Assembly (NCBI GenBank): GCA_002366755.1
Contig: DFBV01000037.1
Span: forward strand, 1-10,975
DNA length: 10,975 bases
Source: Anaerolineales bacterium UBA3071
GTDB lineage: Bacteria; Chloroflexota; Anaerolineae; UBA3071
Reading direction: 5' to 3'
This document shows positions 1-5,813 of this stretch, in pieces. The stretch's first letter is position 1; every line of letters begins with the position of its first letter. Both the position numbers and the translations under genes were made by a program. Under the pieces are notes generated by a model, which saw only the letters and a list, made by a program, of their open reading frames with translations, was not told the DNA's origin and made no database searches.

Positions 1-1275
1 TCCTGCCAGGTGTGCTCCACCCGTTGCCCGCAGGGATTGGACCTGGCCAAGATCATGGATCAGTTGATGATGATCGCCCGCCAGCGAGGCATCAAGCCCG
101 CCATCCCCGCCGTAGAGGACTTCCTCCAGGTATTCCACCGCAACAGCAAACTGCTGGGCCGGGCCTACGAAGCGGGGCTCATCATGGAGACGAATCTGCG
201 CGCCAGGGACCCGCTGAAGGACGTGTTCGATCTGGGCTTGCCCATGATTCTGAAGGGGAAGATCAAGTTCCTGCCTTCCTTCGTCCGCGTGCCCAAGCGG
301 GTGGAACGGCGGGAGGTGGCGCCCAATGAGGTCGCCTACTACCCCGGCTGCTCGCTTCATTCTATGGCCATTGAGTACGACATGTCAACCAAAGCGGCGG
401 CCGAGGTGTTGGACCTGGGATTGGTGGAACCAAAAAGTTGGACCTGTTGCGGCTCCAGCCCCGCCCACAAGCTGAACCCCGACGACGCCCTGCGCATGCC
501 TCTGGAGAACCTGGCCCTCATAGAACGCATGGGCTTTGATCAGGTGGCGGTACCCTGCGCTGCCTGCTACTCTCGCTTCCGGACCACGCTGCACGAGATA
601 CGGGCGGATCCAGCGTTGAAGGAGCAGGGGGACGAAGCCATTGGCTATGAGTACCAGGATACTGTCGAGGTCACCTCGCTGGTGGAGATCATGGCCGAAC
701 GGGTGGGCGTGGAGGCCATCGCCGCCAAGGTGCAGAAGCCACTGGAAGGGCTGAAGGTCGCTTGCTACTACGGCTGTTTGCTGACCCGCCCGCCTAAGAT
801 CGCTGGCGTGCCCCATCACGAGTATCCGATGAACATGGATCACGTAGTGGAAGCACTGGGCGCAGAAGCGGTGGACTGGGACGGCAAGACCCGCTGCTGC
901 GGGGCAGGGTTGGCGGCCACCGTGCCCGAGCGGGCCATCGAGATGTGCCGCTGGCTGATTGACCAGGCGCGGGCTGTGGGCGCGGATTGTCTCGCCGTGG
1001 CCTGTCCCCTCTGCCACTCCAACCTGGATGGGCGGCAATTGCAGATGCCTGACCTAGAGCAGAAGATGCCCGTCCTCTATTTCACGCAGTTGATGTGCCT
1101 GGCCTTCGGGCTGGATCCTAAGGTTGCGGGCCTGCACAAGAACCTGGTGGACCCTTTCCCCTTGCTGCGAGAGAAAGGCTTCGTTTCGTCGGATGGTCGG
1201 ATCGTCAAGTGGTCTGATGGTCGGGTAGCTGGACCGCCCGACCAAGGACCATCCGACCAAAGGAGATCGGGATGA
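1..1275 (+). CDS. Fused HdrC-HdrB-type heterodisulfide reductase subunit, 5'-truncated by window edge
   Basis: The reading frame is open from base 1, so the true start lies upstream. The visible N-terminus carries CxxCxxxCP (window residues C2, C5, C9), the end of an HdrC-type [4Fe-4S] site, followed by the HdrC helical tail to about residue 105. Two HdrB-type CCG domains follow: YYPGC, CCGSSP and CAAC near residues 115-190, then YYGC, CCGAG and CPLC near 255-345. These cysteine sets bind non-cubane [4Fe-4S] clusters in HdrB. The order HdrC then HdrB in one chain resembles fused forms such as HdrD. The likely role is cytoplasmic electron transfer to a disulfide or similar acceptor, perhaps with an HdrA encoded upstream; the substrate cannot be read from sequence. 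The last ~30 residues, after LLREKGFV, are low-complexity and encoded by GACCA/TGGTC repeats, so they look like a recent extension. The stop overlaps the next ATG (ATGA). Confidence 0.88.
   Translation, partial: SCQVCSTRCPQGLDLAKIMDQLMMIARQRGIKPAIPAVEDFLQVFHRNSKLLGRAYEAGLIMETNLRARDPLKDVFDLGLPMILKGKIKFLPSFVRVPKRVERREVAPNEVAYYPGCSLHSMAIEYDMSTKAAAEVLDLGLVEPKSWTCCGSSPAHKLNPDDALRMPLENLALIERMGFDQVAVPCAACYSRFRTTLHEIRADPALKEQGDEAIGYEYQDTVEVTSLVEIMAERVGVEAIAAKVQKPLEGLKVACYYGCLLTRPPKIAGVPHHEYPMNMDHVVEALGAEAVDWDGKTRCCGAGLAATVPERAIEMCRWLIDQARAVGADCLAVACPLCHSNLDGRQLQMPDLEQKMPVLYFTQLMCLAFGLDPKVAGLHKNLVDPFPLLREKGFVSSDGRIVKWSDGRVAGPPDQGPSDQRRSG
1190..1260. repeat. GACCA/TGGTC repeat cluster with hairpin upstream of the four-helix-bundle gene
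   Basis: TGGTC and its complement GACCA recur here: GGATGGTCGG (1191-1200), TGGTCGGG (1218-1225), CCCGACCA (1237-1244), GGACC (1246-1250) and CCGACCA (1253-1259). TGGTCGGG and CCCGACCA form a perfect 8-bp stem with an 11-nt loop, with an outer GGTC/GACC pair at 1211-1214 and 1247-1250. The cluster is translated as the C-terminal tail of the HdrB protein. The same core returns at 1646-1700 on the other side of the small gene. The AAAGGAG at 1259-1265 directly after it is a good Shine-Dalgarno site for ATG 1272. Confidence 0.75.
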
Positions 1276-1649
1276 AGATCGAGCGCTTTGAAGATATTGA
1301 GGGATGGCAAGAGGCCAGGGTATTGGCCCGAATGGTGTACGCTGTGTCCAGCAAAGGGCGGTTCGCCAGTGACTTTCGGCTGCGAGGTCAAATTGAGGAC
1401 GCGGCGGTTTCAGTGATGGCCAACATCGCTGAAGGGTTCGATGCGGGTTCGGACGCGGAGTTCATCCGGTTTCTGAGGTATGCGCGACGTTCGGCTAGTG
1501 AGGTGCAGTCGCATCTATATATCGCTTTGGACCGAGGCTATGTGACGGAGGAAGAGTTCGAGGCAATCTACCAGAAAGCTGTGCAAGTGAAGAAGCTGAT
1601 CAACGGCTTCATTCGCTATCTGCGCCGGAGCCAGCAAAAAAACACCTGA
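1272..1649 (+). CDS. Four-helix-bundle protein of the S23 / 23S rRNA intervening-sequence (IVS) family
   Basis: This 125-residue protein shows the family hallmarks: N-terminal FEDIEGWQEARVLA, a basic segment ending in FRLRGQIEDAAVSV, and the central MANIAEGF motif (about residues 49-56). Helices then follow with FIRFLRYARRSASEVQSHLYIALD and a C-terminal basic helix. The family was first known from ORFs inside 23S rRNA intervening sequences and is also found as scattered chromosomal genes; it shares its fold with the Avd accessory protein of diversity-generating retroelements. The molecular function is not established; nucleic-acid binding is an inference from fold and charge. ATG 1272 has AAAGGAG six bases upstream and overlaps the hdrB stop. 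The gene is bracketed by GACCA-rich repeats and interrupts two redox/C1 genes, which suggests a late insertion. Confidence 0.85.
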   Translation: MKIERFEDIEGWQEARVLARMVYAVSSKGRFASDFRLRGQIEDAAVSVMANIAEGFDAGSDAEFIRFLRYARRSASEVQSHLYIALDRGYVTEEEFEAIYQKAVQVKKLINGFIRYLRRSQQKNT

Positions 1650-1700
1650 CCACTCGACCACCTGACCAAAGACCACCCGACCACCCGACCAAGGACCAAG
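1646..1700 (+). repeat. Degenerate 7-8-bp GACCAC tandem array downstream of the four-helix-bundle gene
   Basis: Seven successive units can be read: CTGACCAC, TCGACCAC, CTGACCAA, AGACCAC, CCGACCAC, CCGACCAA, GGACCAA. The core GACCA recurs every 7-8 bp through the whole gap between the small gene and the activator gene, and the first unit covers the stop codon of the small gene. AAGGA at 1691-1695, formed at a unit junction, lies six bases before ATG 1702 and serves as its Shine-Dalgarno site. The array shares its core with the cluster at 1190-1260. Confidence 0.85.
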
Positions 1701-1701
1701 T

Positions 1702-3321
1702 ATGCCCAAGGTCACTGTAAGTTACGGCGACGACGTGCGCTCAGTCGCCGTGGAAGTGAACACCCTGCTGGGCGACGCCGTCATCACCACCGGTCTCCCA
1801 CTGGAGCAGCCCTGTGCCGGGCGGGGCACGTGCCTCAAGTGCAAGGTGATGGCGCAGGGGCATCTGAGTCCCATTGACGAGCGGGAGTTGGAGGGACTCA
1901 CCTCAGCGGAGCAGGCGGCAGACTACCGCCTGGCCTGCCGCGCCCGTGTGCAAGGTGACGTCTCCGTCACGCTGGTGCCCATCGTCGTCTACTCCAACAA
2001 GATCTTCCGTGCCTCCGACGATTACAAGAGGGAGGGCGTGGAGCTGGGGCTGGCCATTGACCTGGGCAGCACCACCGTGGCCGCCTTCCTGACCACGCTG
2101 GACACCGGCCTCGTCTGCGCCGGCGCGGCAGCACTCAATCAGCAGACCGTGTTCGGCGCCGACGTCATCTCCCGCCTGGCTGCGGCGGGGCAGGACCAAA
2201 CCAGTGCGGAACACATCTCGGCATTGGCACTGTCTTCCATTGGGCAGGCCATTGACGCTCTCCGTCTGTCGCGGCGGGTTAGGGCGCGCATCCGCAAGGT
2301 GACTATCGTCGGCAATTGCGCCATGCATCACCTACTACTGCGCTATCCGGTGGAATCTCTTTCTATGCTTCCTTTTCAGCCGCACAGCGCAGCAGCCGTT
2401 CGCCACGCTGCGGGGCTGTTCGGCGACGTCTTCCCCCCTCAAGCCGAGATCGCTCTGCCTCCCCTCATCGGTGGCTTCGTCGGCTCCGACGCGCTGGCCT
2501 GCCTGGCCTATTTCGGTTTCGACCGCTCTCCAGGCCCTATGGCCGCCATTGACCTGGGCACCAACGGCGAGGTGATGGTTACTGACGGTGAAGACATCGT
2601 GGTCGCCTCTACAGCCGCCGGCCCCGCTTTCGAGGGAGTGAACATCTCCTGCGGCACCCGCGCCGTGGACGGCGCTATCGTGGCAGCAAAGGCTCAGGCG
2701 GACTCCAGCTTCACTTTCACCACCATCGGGAACCAGCCGCCAGTGGGTCTCACCGGCTCGGGGCTGCTCAGCCTGGTAAACGAACTGCGGCGGGTTGGTG
2801 TCGTCGAGCCCAGTGGCCGCTTCGCCCGCGACCATCCGGCCTTTGCCCAGCGCATGAGCGAGGATGAGCGGGGCGTGCGCCGTGTTCTCCTCACCGAGGA
2901 GGATGCCGAAGACCCGCTGTACCTGACGCAACAGGACGTACGAGAGTTGCAGAAGGCCAAGGCGGCTGTCCGCGCCGCGGTGGAGATCCTTCTGGCCGAG
3001 TTGGGACTGCAGGCGGGTGACCTGCAGCGCTTGGTACTCACTGGCTCCTTTGGCAGCCAGGTCAGCATTGAGGCAGTGGCGGGTCTGGGGATGATCCCGC
3101 CATTCGAGCTGGGGGAGCCGGGCATCGTGGAGACGGAGGCTAACGGCGCAGGCTTTGGGGCGGCGCTGTTCCTTGATGACGAGGAATTCGCTCGCGGTGA
3201 GCAACTGGCTGCACTGGCTCGACAGGTGGACCTCGACCTGGCCCCTGATTTCTACAGTCGCTATATCGAGGCTATGGCCATGCCGGGGGGGGCAGCGTCG
3301 GAGATGAAGCGTCGTAGATGA
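1702..3321 (+). CDS. RACo-like ATP-dependent reductive activator of corrinoid protein ([2Fe-2S] + ASKHA, DUF4445 family)
   Basis: The 539-residue protein starts with a ferredoxin-like [2Fe-2S] domain (about 1-95) with C38, C44, C47 and C79 in C-x5-C-x2-C-x31-C spacing. A linker leads to an ASKHA ATPase region: phosphate motif AIDLGSTTVAAF (about 118-129), VGNCAMHHLLL, AAIDLGTNGEVMV, AGPAFEG, TGSGLLSLV and the C-terminal VLTGSFGSQVS and ANGAGFGAAL motifs. This is the architecture of RACo and related activators, which use ATP hydrolysis to reduce inactive Co(II) corrinoid to Co(I) in methyl-transfer systems such as the Wood-Ljungdahl corrinoid iron-sulfur protein or methyltransferases. It appears somewhat shorter than typical RACo proteins, mostly in the N-terminal linker. 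The partner corrinoid protein is not in the window. ATG 1702 follows AAGGA by six bases. The co-directional hdrCB gene suggests a C1 or acetyl-CoA pathway locus. Confidence 0.85.
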   Translation: MPKVTVSYGDDVRSVAVEVNTLLGDAVITTGLPLEQPCAGRGTCLKCKVMAQGHLSPIDERELEGLTSAEQAADYRLACRARVQGDVSVTLVPIVVYSNKIFRASDDYKREGVELGLAIDLGSTTVAAFLTTLDTGLVCAGAAALNQQTVFGADVISRLAAAGQDQTSAEHISALALSSIGQAIDALRLSRRVRARIRKVTIVGNCAMHHLLLRYPVESLSMLPFQPHSAAAVRHAAGLFGDVFPPQAEIALPPLIGGFVGSDALACLAYFGFDRSPGPMAAIDLGTNGEVMVTDGEDIVVASTAAGPAFEGVNISCGTRAVDGAIVAAKAQADSSFTFTTIGNQPPVGLTGSGLLSLVNELRRVGVVEPSGRFARDHPAFAQRMSEDERGVRRVLLTEEDAEDPLYLTQQDVRELQKAKAAVRAAVEILLAELGLQAGDLQRLVLTGSFGSQVSIEAVAGLGMIPPFELGEPGIVETEANGAGFGAALFLDDEEFARGEQLAALARQVDLDLAPDFYSRYIEAMAMPGGAASEMKRRR

Positions 3322-3336
3322 AGCGTCGTAGATGAA
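3303..3336 (+). repeat. 14-bp tandem duplication at the activator/permease junction
   Basis: The unit GATGAAGCGTCGTA occurs at 3303-3316 and again at 3317-3330, followed by the first six bases of a third copy (3331-3336). Each unit boundary carries ATGA. The TGA of the activator gene (3319-3321) uses the ATGA at the first boundary, and the ATG of the permease (3332-3334) uses the one at the second. With a single unit the two genes would overlap by ATGA; the duplication moved them 10 bp apart. Confidence 0.85.
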
Positions 3337-4324
3337 AACAGCGCCCGAGAGCACACAAGGCACAGGAACGCCGGATCGCTGGCAGTCCGCCGGCCACCTG
3401 GCGGTGTTGGCCGCCACCGCCTGCTGGGCCACGTCAGGCATTTTCGTCAGCTTCATCATGGCCAGCAGCAATGTCTCCGCGCTGGCGCTGGCTTTCTGGC
3501 GGGATCTGTTCACCTTTGCCATCCTTTTCGTCAGCCTGCGGTTGCTGCGCCCGAACTGGCTGCGCGTGCAGCGTAGCGATCTGAAGTGGCTGGCCGGACT
3601 GGGCAGCATTGGCGTGGGCACGTTCCACGTCTTCTGGAATCTGAACGTGATGCTCAACGGAGTGGCTGTGGCGACAGTGCAACAGGCAGCGATGCCCGCC
3701 ATCGTCTCTGTGACTGCCTGGCTGCTCTGGCGCGAACCGCTGACGGTCCGCAAGATGGCCGCTATCATCTTAACCTTCACTGGCACGTTGCTGGTGACCG
3801 GTCTGGACGCTTTGGGGGAGATCAGCCTGAGCTTGCCTGGGCTGCTGGTGGGACTGGCCACTCCCGTGACTTACGCCGCTTACAGCCTGTTCGGCAAGCC
3901 GGTTGCCGGGCGCTATCGCCCCCTGGCCATCTTGACTTACGGCTTCGGCTTTGGCGCTCTGACCCTGTTGCCGTTCCAGTTCTTCACGCCGCAGCCCTGG
4001 CCTGTGCCCAACCTGGCCTGGGTCTACTTCGCGATTCTGATTGCGTTCTGCACGATCATCCCCTTCGCTGCCTACATGTTTGGGCTGGGGCGGTTACCGG
4101 CGAGCGTGGCCGGTACCCTGGCCATGGCCGAGATCCCCTTCGCTGCTTTCTACGCCTACGTGCTCTTGGGCGAGCGGTTGGTGTCGACACAGTTGGCTGG
4201 GGCGGCCCTGGTGGTCGGTGGTGTGCTTCTGCTCTTCTGGCGCAGACGGCCCGGCAGCCAGAACAGGGGCATACGGGTACAGAGGGAGAGCGCTAACGGC
4301 CAAGAAATCGAAGTCGTCTGCTAA
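3332..4324 (+). CDS. EamA/DMT-superfamily permease (RhaT/YdcZ-like drug-metabolite transporter)
   Basis: The 330-residue protein is highly hydrophobic, with about ten predicted membrane segments arranged as two EamA repeats (about residues 22-150 and 165-300). Typical features are ATACWATSGIFV in the first helix, ALAFWRDLFTFAILF after it, VQQAAMPAIVSVTAWLLWRE in repeat 1, and GTLAMAEIPFAAFYAYVLLGE with AGAALVVGGVLLLF in repeat 2. Members export or take up small metabolites such as amino acids; the substrate here is unknown. ATG 3332 lies 10 bp after the activator stop, at the end of the 14-bp duplication, and no clear Shine-Dalgarno is visible, so translational coupling is likely. The polar C-terminal tail (about residue 305 on) overlaps the probable original start of the next gene. 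Confidence 0.85.
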   Translation: MKTAPESTQGTGTPDRWQSAGHLAVLAATACWATSGIFVSFIMASSNVSALALAFWRDLFTFAILFVSLRLLRPNWLRVQRSDLKWLAGLGSIGVGTFHVFWNLNVMLNGVAVATVQQAAMPAIVSVTAWLLWREPLTVRKMAAIILTFTGTLLVTGLDALGEISLSLPGLLVGLATPVTYAAYSLFGKPVAGRYRPLAILTYGFGFGALTLLPFQFFTPQPWPVPNLAWVYFAILIAFCTIIPFAAYMFGLGRLPASVAGTLAMAEIPFAAFYAYVLLGERLVSTQLAGAALVVGGVLLLFWRRRPGSQNRGIRVQRESANGQEIEVVC

Positions 4325-4613
4325 GACTGTGCCCATGCGGGCGTTGGAGGAGAAGGGCCTACTTGCCGGCAGGCAGGGCATTCCCTACGAGGTACACACT
4401 CACACCTGCAAGCTGTACACCGCCGAGGGGGTTGCTGAGGACCTGAGCATTCCCGTGGCCCAGGTGGTCAAGGCCGGTCAAGGTCATGGAGTGCGCTGTT
4501 CAGATCGCTCTTTCGTCTTGGTGGTCATCCCTGGCGACAAGCGGCTGAGCCTGAAGAAGCTGGGCGCGGTGCTGAAGGACAAGGGGTTGGAGTTCGGACC
4601 GAGAACTGAATGA
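4296..4613 (+). pseudogene. ybaK: C-terminally truncated YbaK/EbsC-type aminoacyl-tRNA deacylase, probably decayed
   Basis: The frame encodes MRALEEKG...GIPYEVH, AEDLSIPVAQVVKAGQ and FVLVVIPGDKRLSLKKLGAVLKDKG, which match the N-terminal two-thirds of the YbaK/EbsC family (Cys-tRNA(Pro) deacylases and relatives, about 155-160 residues). The lysine in QVVK corresponds to the conserved family lysine. The frame stops at 4611-4613 after the segment that precedes the conserved GG(I/V)SPxG region, so the last third is missing, and no continuation appears in other frames before the terminator. ATG at 4335 and GTG at 4329 are in frame but have no Shine-Dalgarno. ACG at 4296 (reading ACG-AKKSKS) has GGGAG seven bases before it, as if an ATG had mutated to ACG. 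A seven-residue insertion (LLAGRQG) also sits in the N-terminus. A short functional paralogue is not excluded. Confidence 0.65.
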
Positions 4614-4681
4614 CTCTGGCAAAACTGTGCTTTTCCGAGAATACCCCTTCTACAAACGGTTCGAGCGGGCCGCAGGAATCA

Positions 4682-4712
4682 AAAAGCCCTGGGTGTTTCA
4701 CCCAGGGCTTTT
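4682..4712. terminator. Bidirectional intrinsic terminator between the convergent blocks
   Basis: AAAAGCCCTGGGT (4682-4694) pairs perfectly with ACCCAGGGCTTTT (4700-4712); a G-C pair at 4695/4699 closes the TTT loop, giving a stem of up to 14 bp. A T-rich run (TTATTTTTT, 4711-4719) follows on plus and a five-T run on minus. It lies 68 bp after the truncated deacylase and 22 bp after the formate channel stop, so it ends both transcripts. Confidence 0.93.
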
Positions 4713-4734
4713 ATTTTTTATGAAACGGTCGGAT

Positions 4735-5523
4735 TCAGCCGGTATCCCGGCCGTAGAGCCACCAGTAGACCAAGCCTACGAGGCCCGCCCCGCCGACGAT
4801 ATTACCCAGCGTTACGGGAATCAAGTTGGTGATGAAGAACTGTCCCCAGGTCACGTCTGCGCCTAAGAAGATGCCCAGCGGGATGAAGAACATGTTGGCT
4901 ACGCTGTGCTCGAAGCCCAGAGCAACGAAGGCCATGATCGGGAACCAAATGCCCCAGATCTTGCCGATGATGTTATCGGAAGCCACGGCCAGCCAGACGG
5001 CCAGGCAAACAAGCCAGTTGCAGCCCACCCCGCGCCAGAAGAGGGCGCCGAAACTCTTGGACACCTTGCCCACGGCGATGGCCTGACTGGCGCTCAGCCA
5101 GGGCTCGCCGGTGGTGATGCCGGTCAGGTAGGACAGGAAGAAGGCCACGAAGAGCGAGCCGATGAGGTTGCCGATGTAGACGAAGACCCAGTTCTTCAGC
5201 AGGCCGCTCCATTTGGCCTTGCCCGCCAGGCAGGCTGGGGTGATGAGCCCGCAGTTGCCGGTGAACAGTTCAGACCCGGCGATGACGACGAGCAGCAGGC
5301 CTACAGGGAAGACACCGCCGAAGATGAACTTGGCCATGCCGGGGTTCTCTGCGGCGATGCCAGGACTTCCCTTGCCAACCACGATGGCCAGCAATCCGCC
5401 GAAAGCGATGAAAGCTCCGGCCAGGAAGCCCAGCACCAGCATCTTGGGGATGCTCAACTCTGTCTTGGCCTTGCCGATGTTGAGAGCCGCCCCGACAATG
5501 GCCTTAGGTGATTTAAACGCCAT
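4735..5523 (-). CDS. focA: Formate/nitrite transporter (FNT) family channel, probable formate channel
   Basis: The 262-residue protein has six membrane segments and the FNT signatures: AGSELFTGN (about 82-90), NWLVCLAVW (about 169-177), GFEHSVANMFFIPLGI (about 203-218) and NLIPVTLGNIVGG (about 233-245). T88 and H206 correspond to the constriction threonine and the central histidine of FocA. FNT proteins form pentameric inner-membrane channels with one pore per subunit for formate, nitrite or similar small anions. Formate is favoured because the gene lies just downstream of a formate dehydrogenase on the same strand, but sequence alone does not fix the substrate. ATG 5523 is preceded by AGGAGG nine bases upstream. 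The 290-bp leader contains a palindrome and may hold its own promoter, so it need not depend on read-through. Confidence 0.9.
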   Translation of the reverse strand: MAFKSPKAIVGAALNIGKAKTELSIPKMLVLGFLAGAFIAFGGLLAIVVGKGSPGIAAENPGMAKFIFGGVFPVGLLLVVIAGSELFTGNCGLITPACLAGKAKWSGLLKNWVFVYIGNLIGSLFVAFFLSYLTGITTGEPWLSASQAIAVGKVSKSFGALFWRGVGCNWLVCLAVWLAVASDNIIGKIWGIWFPIMAFVALGFEHSVANMFFIPLGIFLGADVTWGQFFITNLIPVTLGNIVGGAGLVGLVYWWLYGRDTG

Positions 5524-5627
5524 AGTTCGATTCCTCCTTGTGTAGTTATGAGTGTGATTGGTTTAACGTGATGAAAAACTGCGGTGGTCAGATTCGTTCC
5601 CCGTCACCCCCTTTCCGCCAGCGAGGA

Positions 5628-5651
5628 AGTCACGTACCGCGGTGTGTGACT
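5628..5651. promoter_or_regulatory. 24-bp imperfect palindrome, candidate operator upstream of focA
   Basis: Left arm AGTCACGTACCG (5628-5639) and right arm CGGTGTGTGACT (5640-5651) match at 10 of 12 positions, with perfect outer hexamers AGTCAC/GTGACT and a CGCG centre. The two mismatches would be G-U wobbles in RNA. It ends about 105 bp upstream of the focA start codon, a reasonable place for a regulator site. The binding protein is unknown; it does not match a consensus I can name with confidence. Confidence 0.45.
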
Positions 5652-5769
5652 ATCTGGCCATTGAGATATGAGATACGTCCTGCAACAAGCTTACTATCTG
5701 ATGCTCGCTGGTGGCTGAGCCATTGCCAGGCGTTTCTCTCACTCACCATAAACCCAACCTGTAACTTCG

Positions 5770-5797
5770 GCAGGGGCTCAGCGCGCCGAACCCCTGC
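5770..5797 (-). terminator. Stable hairpin 16 nt after the fdhA stop, without U-tract
   Basis: In the minus-strand transcript GCAGGGG (5797-5791) pairs with CCCCUGC (5776-5770). The stem continues inward through U-G, U-A, C-G, G-U and G-C to a CGCG loop, about 12 bp in all. It is followed by CGAAGUUAC rather than a U-run, so intrinsic termination would be weak. It could act as a 3' stabiliser or partial terminator separating fdhA from focA expression. Confidence 0.4.
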
Positions 5798-5813
5798 TTT
5801 CTCTTCCTCTTCA

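Larger units (their letters stand above)
5524..5813. other. Non-coding spacer between fdhA and focA
   Basis: This is the longest gap in the minus-strand block and no gene is credible in it. It contains the hairpin just after fdhA (5770-5797), a 24-bp imperfect palindrome (5628-5651), a direct repeat ACTATCTG (5649-5656 and 5693-5700), and the AGGAGG of focA (5533-5538). I see no convincing sigma-70 or sigma-54 promoter, although an internal promoter for focA is plausible. Confidence 0.6.

Noticed and set aside
1272..1649. Diversity-generating retroelement Avd accessory gene
   Set aside because: The fold family is shared, but no reverse transcriptase, template repeat or variable repeat is visible, and the MANIAEGF motif favours the S23/IVS group.
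1646..1700. CRISPR array
   Set aside because: Units are only 7-8 bp, contiguous and without spacers, and no cas gene is present.
2335..3861. Long minus-strand open frame (508 codons) opposite the activator and permease genes
   Set aside because: It lies antisense to two genes with clear family motifs, its translation resembles no protein I know, and it is explained by GC-rich codon bias.
4906..5511. Plus-strand open frame of 201 codons opposite focA
   Set aside because: Shadow of the focA gene; low-complexity Ala/Gln/Glu-rich translation and no ribosome binding site context.
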